From: Macrocystis pyrifera
Lineage: Eukaryota > Sar > Phaeophyceae > Laminariales > Laminariaceae
Assembly (NCBI GenBank): GCA_031763025.1
Contig: JASSKH010000001.1
Location: 23,189,840 to 23,253,839, forward strand
Length of the DNA stretch: 64,000 bases
Direction: 5' to 3'
Positions 1 through 12,500 of this stretch are shown here, in pieces; positions within the stretch are counted from its first letter, which is position 1; the number at the start of each line of letters is the position of its first letter. The translations under genes and the position numbers were made by a program. Under the pieces are notes generated by a model. It had not been told where the DNA came from, searched no databases, and was given only the letters and a program-made list of their open reading frames with translations.

Positions 1-586
1 CGGTCAGGTGCAGGGGGAGTGGCGGGTGAGTGCGCAGCAGTGCTCGTTGATTGCGGAGGTCAGGGGAGCTTCGAAGGTACGCCCTCCCCCGGGACACCAT
101 AAGCATGATGTGGAACTCCTCAAACGGCGGTTACCACATTTGGTTCTTTTTCTCGCTGCCGGGGCCACGAGCAATAGGCCGCTTTGTCGGTCGCTTTGTC
201 TTCATGCAGAACCATGCCCCACGCAAGAAGCTGTTGAGATGGTGGCACCCAGTGCAAGAAAGGCGGTTCTTCTGTCCATTGCAAGTCGATGATGGCATTA
301 GTACACGATTTACTTTCGCCGCGCATCTGTTGCCGTCGTCGGAGAAATGAAACAACAGACGATCAGACGCGTTGGTTCAAATGCTCGGATCATGTCTGCG
401 GCGGCGAGACTGAGTTACCGCTGCCGTGTCCCTTCTCTGATCCTGTTCGCCATGGTGGCGCAGTGGCCAAGAGGTATCGGGGCAATCGATCTGGTTGTCG
501 ACGCTAGCATGGTGCAAAACATTCAGACTGCAAACGAGACCGCTGAGCGATATTCCAGCACGGACTACGTGGATCTCACATGCAAG
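1..586 (+). CDS. Giant gene exons 1 (cut by window edge) and 2
   Basis: Exon 1 is only its last 25 bases, ending at a good donor (GCGG|GTGAGT). Exon 2 is taken as 464-586: acceptor GGCGCAG after a pyrimidine-rich stretch, donor TGCAAG|GTGAAC, 41 codons ending in YVDLTCK. An alternative acceptor, CAAGAG at 474, would pair with another phase of exon 1. The peptide (VVDASMVQNIQT) matches nothing I can name. It is included because it is open, has flanking splice sites and joins exon 3 in phase 0. The intron 587-1647 shows no gene and no clear repeat. Confidence 0.45.
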
Positions 587-3500
587 GTGAACTACGATTC
601 TGGCCAACGAGCGTATCCTTGGATCTTGCGTCTGCGAGACGCTGCATGTGGAGTCCGATCATTCGTGGCTCCAGAGTACGATTGAGGGTGGGAGATTGAA
701 ATCGCACGTATGCCATGATAGGCAAAAACTGACTGCCATAGCAACCAGCTTCATTCCTTTCGCAAGCATCAAACGCAACGATGCTTCCACCTTTCCACCC
801 AACCAAGTGCTGTCTGTACCTGTACGAGTACCGTAGTTCCGCTGTCACAAATCTGCAACGGTGTCCTCTCGTTGTACGCATAAGGACAGCCGTCGCCAGG
901 CGAGCGCGCCCGAAAATATACGTAGCCCGGACTCGAAGCTGTTCGTGCCCGAGCACGCACAACTTTAGTGTATGCGTCCCGTGTCTCTTCACTCAGCCAA
1001 CATCCTACAGTAGCCATCGATACAACCCTATCTGGTACCTGGTATCTTCGATTAATAGTAGGCGTTTTCGTCGGATACAGCTGCTGAAATGGCGCCCGTG
1101 ACTACATGAGCAGAATGAATTTGGCTCGCGCTCTATTGTGACTCTAATTTGGTGGCCAGCAAGAGAGCGTCAACGACGGGAGCCCGTCTGGAGCTTATAC
1201 ATACGATGTAAATCGAGCTCCGTCCATGAAACCGGCAGCATGGATCTCGACGTGTGGTGCTGCTCGGACGAGACATGTGCTCGTGCTCGTATAGATAACA
1301 CAAATTTGTTAAAATCCCAACCGCCACTTCGCGCGCTATGGATACCTGCTCACATCGGACATACCTGGTAGCCATTTCATGACCTAGATATTTCAGGGGA
1401 AATCCACACCCCTGGTCTACATGACCCGCATGATCTACTTTTTTAAGGTCATGATGCCCGGCGGGAGTCGTATGATAAGAACGATCTAGCTCAACATTCC
1501 TGGAGTGGAAATGTACAATATAAGATCCTGCACAACACCTCATAACGGCGGCAGATATAGGTCTACTAGTAGATGATCTATTAATAGATCGTGATCTGAT
1601 CTGTCCATTGTGTGGAATAAACGTGACTGTAAACTGCGAACTCGCAGGTGGATTACTCCATCCTGGAGGGACCAGGGGCGCATCTGACGAACGGGATCTT
1701 CCTCGGTGATACGGTGGCGCGAGAAACCTTTGTGGCGCAGTTCGTCCTAGACGTCTCCCTTGCGGCCAACATCAGTTCGTCGAGGGTGCTGGTGCTGGAG
1801 ATCGCGCCAGGCCGGGTCCACCACGACTGGGAGGTTTGAGATTGAGATCTTAGGGAGCTGCATGTGTATCGACGAGTATGCTTCTCTCGCCGTCGACCAC
1901 ACGTCAGAATGTCGAGCCATGCCTCTCCAGTGCGGTCGAGGCTACTGCAGTGCGGTGGAGGGGGGATCTTATTTTGGGCCGAAAAATGGGTGTTACAATA
2001 GGGGCAGAGCACTAGTTGGCAACAAATATTTCCGGCGGATGGGATTCTCAACCCCAGTGACTGAGAAACTGAAGAACTACTGTACCCAATGCCAGGATCG
2101 TGTTGTGTTCACACTATTTTCAATATAAACCTAGACCATCGGACTTCTCACCAGGTTGACTGAAGAACCACTGTACCCAATACCGGTATCATTTCGTGTG
2201 CACACTATATTGCAATGCGAACCTCTAGGCCATGGGGCTTCTCACCAGGTTTTGAGTACACTATTCTTGTTGAAGCTTTTTTGGGGTGACGCTTACAAAA
2301 AGTACTATTAATACTGTAATGGTATATAATTCCTGAAGTGAGGAGCCTCAGGAAAATTGCTGGTGCACCCCTTCGTCAGCATGCCTCATTTTTCTGACTG
2401 ATCAGACTCCTCGACTGAGAAACTACCCACTAGGTTTGCAATCACATTGACAGTACGTACGAATGAAACACGTTTTTGCGATATGTATGCCTCGCAGATA
2501 TCGTAATTGTTCACCTGGTGGCGCTCAATCAGTACTCAATCAGTACATTTTTATGTTAATCAAAACTGTGTTTGGGGTGAAACGTGAAGCTCCTAATCCT
2601 ATGAGGAACCAGAAAATGTAAAAAAGCACCCTCCTCGCGTTAGCATGGCTCCGTATACACGAGTACGATGCATCGGTTCTGGTTTTGGTCGTCATTTTTT
2701 ACTTTCACAGCTCAAATAGCAGGAATGTTTACACTCAACGAACAATATTCTGGACAAAACCGTGATCGTAGGTGTCTGCTACCTTCCCCCCCCCGGAACA
2801 TATGCATGCGCACAAAGACTCCCGACCACTGCCAACCAGTGCTCGCAAAATGAAGAAGATGCCGATGGTACACAGCGTCCGTAAAGATTTCATGAGACAA
2901 ATACTTCCAAGCACTGCACTTGGATAAACCCATGGACTGTTTCCAGTGCAGACCTCGTTGATTAGCTTGGCGATGCGTGTGCCCTGCAAAGTAGGAAACG
3001 ACATACCTATCTGATACATAAAGGCGCCTACGGGTCCAACGTCGAATACAGTATGGGCCCGCCAACAAGAACCACTTAATTTGGGCAAGCCTAAGTTTCT
3101 TATTGGGGCGTCACCTTCAAACAACCTTGAGCATATGTTATTATATAGGATTTAGTGTAGACTTAAACCACTGAGACGTTTTTCTTAACCCCATTTTCTT
3201 AGCGTTCTCCAAAAAAGTGAGCATTGTATTCTCATTGGGCACTTTCTTGTTGGCGGGCCTATACTGTACCCCCTTCAGCCTCGCTTGAACCATCGCTACA
3301 ACATCATACTCGTACAGATGAAAACGTCCGTCATGGGAAGCACGGGAGCACGACTCAGGTAGACGAAATGTATGCGAGGCCGACGCACAGCTCTCCGGGA
3401 CCAGAGGGACCCGGGTGTGACTCGGACGCCTGAGCTGTCTTTCCAATTTCTACGCCCTGTCCTGCCTTTGTCCAAACCATCTATGCTATTCCCTCCCCCC

Positions 3501-6500
3501 TCGTTATTGTCTCGCCTCTCGCTACCTCCAGGAAAGCAACGTCATAATGCTGTTCCGTCTCTTGGATAACGTCCTTTCGGGAACATCTGGCGAGGATGGT
3601 GCTGTGACTGCCATGGTAAGCTTGACCGCCCAGGCGCAGGAACGCGGGTCGACTCTGTACGGGGGCATGGTGACAGACAGGATTGATCCGACCTGGGGTA
3701 TCGTGGCCGTGAGCCTCGACGTCTCTCTTCGCCTCACCACGGCGATTGAGATTATTGGCGGGAACGGCGTTCGTGAAGGGTGGGTGATCGTTACCTTTTT
3801 TTTTTTGTAGCCCGGAAACTGTTTCGACTGCTGTATATGAAACATACGATTGTGATTAAATATATTTTCTTTGCTCTTCTCGGTCAGACAGTACGAGGCT
3901 CTGGTACGAAAACCTTCCAGAGTGTTTGAAGCCCGGGCTAGTTGGCCTAGACTGTCACGCCATCTAGCGGATAATGTGTTTGGTTGATTAGCTGACCAAT
4001 ATTAGAAAACGCAGATTGCGCGGCCGACTAAGCTCTCCACGAGAGCACTCTGACGGTTATGTACATACCAAAACGCCTCCAAAAATTAACAAGCCCCATG
4101 CACATATAACTCGCCAATGCTGGTAGATCCAACGAACATGTCACGTCACTATCCCGAAGCCTCGCACATTAGTTGACGGAGATCCATCACTTGACGATAG
4201 CCTCGTCGAAGTATAAATGCTTTGTCAGCACATTTAGACGATTCTTCGCCCCTTCGCCTTTTCACAACGATGGTGGGTGCGATGTAAATAGAAAATAGCA
4301 AGTTTGCGGGCTATGGCGTAGTTGTTCGTTTTCGATAAAAAAACAAATGCTTACGTCGAAAAATCATTAATAAAGCATGTTGATCACGCACATTTTCGGG
4401 GAGTGACGCCCCCTCTGGTCACCACAGTAAGTATGGCCTGCACACGGACCGCACGCGCCGCCTTCGAGGGAAAATACCGGCACCAAATGTCGGAGAGGGC
4501 GCTCTAACTCCTGCTGTACTAAAGCTATATGCGCTACGCCTTTCCTTCAAACTCTTGCGTTGGCAACAGCCGCTCAACACCCAGACCAGCCTAACAATCT
4601 GCACCAACGAATCCCCCGGAATACAGAAGGTCGTACTTGTCCTCTCCGCACCTTTACTATTGCACCTCATAAACAGAGATAAAAACTCGGACTGAACTCT
4701 TGTGGCGCGCATGGAGAAATGAACCATCGCACAAAATCCCCCGACTTCTCAATATCCCCCTCCCGGAAACCTCATCAACCACATAAACCCCTCAATCTCC
4801 GCTTGCGTCTGCACCTTGCCGCAGGCACTATTCAACAGCACCCCTCGGGTAGTCAGCACTCATGTCACTCATTTCTGCCCGCCCCTTGCCCTACCTCATC
4901 GCAGGTACTACCTAAACCAGGGAGCACAGGGTTGGTGCGAAACGGGAAGGTCAACCGGAAACGCAACCATCACGGAGAGCAGCTACTGTCAGTGGGAAAC
5001 CTGGTTTATCGCCGATGTGTCGGGCGCCCTCGTGCTCCTCGACCCCGGGCGCGTGAGCGTTCTCTTCGTGAAGCGCGCCGCGGCTGACGCCGTCCTGGTG
5101 CACTTCCGGGTGGGACAACCTTCCGATTATTCTGCAGAAATAACCGTCGATGAGGCCGCGGCGGAACTGTTGAGCCAGCTCCAGAATGCGTCCTCGGCGC
5201 TGTTTGCAGGGAACGTGACCTACAGCGCGGACTCGATGTGGGGGCTGTCGGGGGACGGCGGCGTGGCGCGAGAGTACAGCCCTCATCTTCCACACCAGGT
5301 GTGGCTTCTGATTCGTTGGCTTGTATGTTTTCGTTAGAATGAGCTGCTTGTGAGCTACTTCTTCGATCGCATGATTGATCAGGCTAGTAAGCGGATATTC
5401 CGTTCAATCGGTTTACTGTCGCGGATCTGATTCAGCCTCAATTTTTAGTCTCCGGGGTACCTGAGTGAGTAAGCCTGTAGACGTTTTCATTTTTAGCCAA
5501 CGTAGAAAACTTTCATTCTGTTGGCAACGATTTTCGGCATGCTTGGGCGCTTTTGTAAGAGTATTGAAGCATACAGCATGAATGGCGCTTTGTTGCGAGC
5601 ATAATGAAATACCATTTAACTGAGCATAATTGTAGCGTATTTGGTGGAAGCAGCAGGGCGCGTACGTTTGTTGTTGTGTTCTTTTTCCAATAAAAATCAT
5701 AAAAATGAACATTAAGGAGTAGAATTAACACAACAATCATACTTATGTGGTGGATGTGTGTGTTTGCTCCCGGTTTATATGCGCCGTCGTAGATTTTGTG
5801 TTTTTGTGTCAATGCGAGCTGCACTCTACTACTCTCTTGTTCGGGCGATGCAGGTGTTATCCTGTTGATTCTATGCGCCTGGTTGTGCTGTTGCAGATTC
5901 GTTCGTTTCGTTTTTCTTGTCGTATCGCTTGCGGCGCCGTTCATTTCGTATTTGCTCTCGGTGGTAGAGTGTGCCCTCCCATACAGGCGGCTTGGCGGGT
6001 GTTTTCGTCTAACAGCAGCGCGTCTGTTCCTGACCTGGGCTGTTTTACAAGAGTTCGGTTTGGTATCCCCCCCCCACTTGTTCGATCAAGGTGTCATTGA
6101 AGTGTCCATGGTGAGACATAACTTCTTACGGGAGAGCACTGCTATGGGCGTTGAGTTGGGGAGGCTTTTGCCGGTGACTGTGGGGTGGGCGTGCGAAGGC
6201 TGCAGACATGCGCGCTACGAGCCAGCCGTCCCGCACTGCAAGTGAACTGTATGCCTTGTTTTTTTTGGTGGCTTGCAACGGTGCGACGCAGACGCCCCAA
6301 GCAATCCGAGCTCATGACGGGAAACATTACTACAGTCGGTGGCGCATGCCGCTAGTTTTGTGCCTCGACGACATTTCGATAAGCCCTGGGGAGTAGCCAT
6401 GTCGAGCTTCAGTGCCATAGATTATCATGTCTTCGTCTTGCTTTGCTCGCGTGAGAGAGGGTTGCTATCGCCAAGCGTTCAGTGTGATATCAACAACACG

Positions 6501-9500
6501 CGAGTCCTCTTCGTCATATCACCGTGATATCCTTCTTGGGTCGCCTACTCGCATGCGAGCTTTTATCACGCGACATTATCACCAGTTTTCCTTCGGCGAA
6601 TGATTCAGCGGTCGCACTGCCTTTGGACCCATAAGTCTATGAATTCGATACACCAAACAAAACGTTTTGTGGCAACGGCTCAGAGCAATTAAACACAATC
6701 CTTGGAAAAAAAACTGCCAATGACCACGTGTGACACCCATAATACCGATCTCTTTTCCGCATCGGCATCTTCAACACGACCGCCTCGAAAGGTGTACGAT
6801 GATCACCACGGGGAAGAGTACGAGCGCTGCAAGGACGTGCACCGGTGCAACCGTGCCTGGATCAACTACAACAGTTACATGCGGTCGGTCAACTTCACGA
6901 CTCAGGTGAGAAGCGCCAGCCAGCGACAACTCGTGTTCCTCCGCCCCACTCCCGCCCGTCTGCCCACCTGCCTACCCCCCTGACCGCTCCCTTCCCGCTC
7001 CGTCGGCTGGCTTCTTATCCCTTCCTCCACCGGCCATGGTGTCACGGGTTGCGAACAGGCTTTTCGATACGGGCTTCACGTACCGGCTAGTATGTTCGCC
7101 AACTTCGAGGACTGGAGAATGGGGACCTTTGGCTGGCTGATGCGGGGTGTCTCAGACCCTCGAGCAGGGGACCGCGACGGCTGGGATGCGGCGGAGGAGG
7201 GGTTTCCCCTCGGGGGGGGCATTTCGACCCGAGGAACTTTACGAGCCTGGGCCCTCGGGTATCTGTAGAGGTGAATACGGGGGGGTGATGCGGATTGGTG
7301 ACTCGATGCCAGCATCTGACCCCGCAAAAATCTGATCTTACTGCAAGGAGCTGACTGGGTACAGCGCGGGTGAAACACACCTTCTTTATGTTTTCTTTTG
7401 TTTTTCCTATCCCATCTGGCATGTTTGCTCTATTATGTACTCCTCCGGCGGCCTCACTTTCGTAACTCACATCCGGGAGCACATTACGTACTTTACCCCC
7501 CTCCCGACCGCGGGGCATGCCTTCATTTTGTCACGGGAAGAGTTCAGCATCCTTGCTGGCTGCAGATATGCAACAGTTCTTGCAATTTGTCGGTGAGAAC
7601 AAGCAATCGCACGCAAAGCTTCGAGATATCATGCTTTTGCGCGCGCAAAACGGTCTCGTGTTGTGCCACCGCCTGTACTAGACGTCCCACCCAAGCATGC
7701 GTTTTCTGTTGTTGTGGTTCGTGCGTGCCATACGGTGCTCCAAGACCTTTGGTTTTCCCCAAGCCGCATGTATGACGTACATACATACATTGCTTTGGCC
7801 CCTAGACAAACAATCCACGTCGGGCAACCGCCCTAGCCGCTGTAATTACATTGCTACCCCGATGCACAGACCTAATACCCCCATTTATTCCAGCGGACTA
7901 CGAGTATCACGAGGCCGTATTGTAAATTATCTAAGCAGGTGCGAGGGATGCGCGACTTCTCAGGGCTTGTTTTGGACACGCAACAGAAGGACAGGGCGAT
8001 GGCAGCACTAGACATAGAGGCCGCGCAACTACGCGAAAAGGTGTTTACGATCGAGCAACAGCGAACACCAATGTTCCTCGTAGAGTTCTGGAGTCAGACC
8101 ATTTGTGCCCCCGCGAATCTGCTTCACACACTCGTTTACCTTCGGTAGTAAGCAAGATTGACCTAGCGTCGACCAGTGTTGGCCATGACCACGGCTGGGG
8201 CTAGGTTGTGTTTGTGTGCAAAAGGCTTCGAAACTATCGTACGCACCACCACGATAAGCTCTGGCAAAGCTGCTTGGGTCCCACTAATCGAAATCGTGTT
8301 GCTCGTCATGCCATGGCGTACAGGGAAAACAGTGACGCGTTTCGATGCGCGTTGTAAGCCATTCGGTTCGCCAACGAACGGTCTTGAAACCGGCATAATT
8401 TTCTACTAACATGGCGCCGTCAAGCGCGTGCGGATCTCCCCCGCCGCGCCGGTCCTCCGCGACAAACCTCGCGACAGAATGTTGTGACGCGTCCAGGTTG
8501 GCCTGTGTTCCGACCTACACCGATCGCGCACATACGTGCCTTCCTTGGCCTCTCGCTCCTTTCGAGCACCAAATTATGCACATGTATAGCGCGCTTTACT
8601 CTCGTATATTCAAGTGTTTAGAATGTTGTATCACGGTTCACATTCGCTGCGTTCAATGCCTGTATTATGGGTGTCGATACCCCCCCCCCCCCCGACAGCT
8701 TGCCTGGATCGTGGAAACCCGAGACATGGCTTCACTAGACGCGTTGCACAGGTCTCGTCCAGATGCGGCGGCAGCTGCCGACGAGACCGCGGAGAACGTT
8801 CAATCGGTGAGTGCACATTGCTTAGCACCTTCGCAACGCCGCGAATTGACTTGGGGGCTGAATGAGTTACTCCCTGGTATAAGTTACAGACTGTGCTCAG
8901 GGCGATAGATCCCGTGTACATTTTCCTAAGAGAAATTTGTGTTCATCGGGACAGGTCGAGGAGGGAGGGGAGGCAACAAGGAGCGCTCGTACTGCTCGTG
9001 AGGTCATGTGTGTGCCTGTGTGGGGTGTGCTGCGTGCTGCTGCTGTTGCTGAGACTAAACGTGTTACGTACTAACTATGGCAATTCCTGCTACAAGAAAT
9101 GCGTCTCGCTTCGGTAGTTTCCAACGCGGCATTTTCTATCTCTTGTCGTTTTTGCATCCTGGACCTAAGATCGACAACTCAAAGTCAGGCGATTCCATTG
9201 TTCTATCCATTCCACTAGGTCGTCCAATCGAAACAGCGCATCAATTTACCGGAACATTCCTGTTCCACCAACCAGCGACGAGAGAGCCCAAGGAGAGCAG
9301 AACCACGCAGTGATGGCCGTGCTTTCTTGTACCACTGATTAGCTCACCAACCGACCGATACCGCAACGTTAACGATCGCACGCCAAACGCCTTTCGACAG
9401 GATCTGGACGGGGTATTGGAAACTCGAGCCACTCTAAACAGCACCCAGTGCCTCGGCTGGCAGGTGCGATAGTTCTTCTAGGGGACTCCTGGCTCCATCT

Positions 9501-12500
9501 GGCTATCGCATGTCCTCAAACCGCTTCTAGAAGTTTCTAGAATTTTCTATAACCTCCTAGACGCACATTCTCAGCAGCGATCGGCCGAAAGCTTCCGGCA
9601 GTGTTGTTACTTTTCAATCATGTCCCTTAGGATGCAATCCTGACGTTGCTTTCCGGTGTGCGACGCTTCAACTCTTACGGCTGTAGATCGCGGCCGGCTT
9701 GTCCGATCCAACCGCACGATTCAATCGACGTCACAGTTCACAAGTGTGTTTGATTGTTTTGCGGTTTACTCATGAAGTGGATTCATCGGCTATATCCCCC
9801 CACCATCAATATAGGTTGGGTTGGCGTCGGTTGGCAGCGACACTGTAAAACATGCTGCACACTACTTGAGCTAGACAACCGGGGTACCGTTTTTTTTTTT
9901 GTTGGCGGTCATCAAAGGTGGTGGTCGAGTTAGATCATTTATGCGGGGTGGACTACCTTTATTCCTCTCAAGGGGAATGACCGTATCACGTAGCATTTAT
10001 TTTAAGGCATCCACGAGGCAGTTACATAGTACTCCCATTGCTGTGTCTGGAATTGGCCACTTCGCAAATTAACGACGGGCAGGGTGGACCAAGTCCGGCG
10101 AAAATATCTCACTGAATTTGTCATGCATATGTACGTCCGCCCCACAAGCGAGTCTTAGTAATATGCAGCTCACCTTTCATGCGACTTGTCGGACACCTCA
10201 CGGCGCTTCGCGCTTGGTGCAAGCGATGTCTGCCCGGTCGGTGAAAACCCGACGTGCTCCGTCCCGGCATTGTAGGGATGCGAGGATCCTTGGCCGTACG
10301 ACTACCGCCGGGGGGGGGGTACTCTTTATCATGCATGGCCGTAGTCGTTTGAGGGAGGGGTGAATGGAGCTCGTTCTTGCACTCGAAGTTCAACTTAGCG
10401 ATCTTTTTCTTGTATTTCGATTAATCGGCTTCACGGAAAGCTTCGCGGAAACCGATTTTTATTCAATCGGACGTTTACTTTTCGCTCCGCTTCACAGCCC
10501 TACCGATTGCGCCCACTTCCTTACTCCTACCGCCTCGGTCATCTTACGAATGCGATGCGGGTTACGGACAGACTTGCCCGACCAACAGCAGCAGCAGCAG
10601 CAGCAGCAGCACGGTATCAACGGAGGGCTACGCGAACCATACCTACGAGTGGTGGTCAGACGTGAATGGCTCTTTAGCGGAGGTAAGAAGGACCGATTCC
10701 GGTCTACATGCGTACGTACTTGATCCTGCCGGTGACCGTCACGACGCATTATCTACATGTGGAGAGCTGGGCACGACAACGTGATTGGGACTAAAACGAA
10801 AAAAAAAAAAAATCCTATTTTTCTATAGATTTTCTGTGTCCGCCCACCGTTTTGGTCAGCGTCAAACGACTATATTATGCACTTCACCTATCCTCTGGAG
10901 GATACATGTATATACAGTAGCTATAACCGGGGTGGTGAGTGGTATATACGTCAGACGAAGTCTAGCATGTCAGAGCATTGAGTGAGCGGAGAAAGATGAG
11001 GTTTGTGGGCGGCAGCGGACAACACACGACTTACGTACAGTGACGGCGCCAAGATGAAGCGGCGACTTGGCTTGTTGCATTGCCGGATCGAAGCTTTCGC
11101 TGTCGTGGCGGCGATTCTGGTGACCAATGCTATAGCGTAGCATACGTACGAAGCTCTCCGTGTCTGGGTGAAACTGGGTGTTTCCTCCCGCTGTCTGCCT
11201 GTCACCCCACTCCGTGTTGGGGCTACAACTGCAAGCACCACGCAGTTTTTCGTACCGAGTGCAAACAGCGGACTGGTACGCGTCAAAATAACGAACACCC
11301 ATGTTGTTCTATCGGGAATACAGAGCCTGCGGGGAGATAACGCCTCCTGTCCGTGTACTGTCGTCTTCAACACTTCGAGTCTGGTCCTTGAAGGGGCCAT
11401 CTCGGCGGTGGGGGAGCTGGCTTTCACGGCGGAAGGAACGGAGGTTGCGGTGTGGTCCTTCGATCAGGTTGGTTGCTTGGGCTAGTAGTCGATTGAGTTG
11501 CGGTAGGCATGGTCATTAATTCATCTACTATTCACAAATCTACTAACAATGATGTGATATAACTATAGAAATATGTTAATACGATATGCAAGTTTGATAA
11601 CTTCCACCTTGTGCGGCCACGTGGCCACTATTCGACCATCTTCTCGGACCCACATCTTGGTCTTCGTGCTGCAGCTAATGGCTTGATCTGTAACCGGGAA
11701 ACCTCTGTGGAATAATGTCAAATAGCAATTCCTAAAGGAAAGGAACATCACACAGCGGGGGGGGGGGGGGTAGATTATATTGTGGTTGAGGACGGGGGAC
11801 AAAACAGAAAACTGTCCAGCTTCGAAACAGCATCGCACGAAAACATATCGACTGAGGTCTCGGCCGAGGTCGCACGGTGTTTGAAATCGCAAGGCGTCGA
11901 CCGTCTAGAACGAAAATGTATTACTGCGTGTATCATCCGCCTCGTTGATGCCGCAACTTCGCCACACCCCCTGACGCCCTGTCGTGAGTAGCGCCACGCA
12001 AGTTCCGGCAAAGCTACCGTTACATCCGGGGCGAAAGAAATAAATCTGCTGGTTCGTACAGAGCGAAAAATATGCAGTCCTGATGCATGTATTCTTCCTA
12101 CGGAATGCAGGTATACCTAGGTCCGGAAATAACTATCGAAGTTACAGGGCAGCGGGCCTTGGCTATCCTAAGCCGCGGAAGCTTAGTTCTTACACCTCCA
12201 TCGCCGCCGAGCCTTCCACCTTGGGGGGTTTTCCTGGAGGGGGAGGCATCTCTCGTGACCCTGGAAATGGAGAAATGCTCCTCTCTCCCCCATCCGTTCC
12301 TCCTTCGTTTACATTGAGCTCCCTCGCCAACGGAACTCTAGAGGAAGCCGACATACCCAGCTACAACATCAACGGCCCCGGATCAGCGAGCTATCGATAT
12401 TACCTATTTACGATCACAACCTTGGCAGATGATGTCAACGAAGCGCAAAGGGTGAGCATGGGACGGGGGAGGAGAACGGGGGAAAGGTCTCGGGTTATTT

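Noticed and set aside
7092-7268. 58-codon ATG frame with ANFEDW
   Set aside because: Similar to the FEDW of exon 22 by chance only; it has no usable acceptor and breaks the phase between exons 6 and 7.
10492-10749. Minus-strand frame with a Cys run
   Set aside because: Antisense of the CAG/AGC repeat in exon 10.
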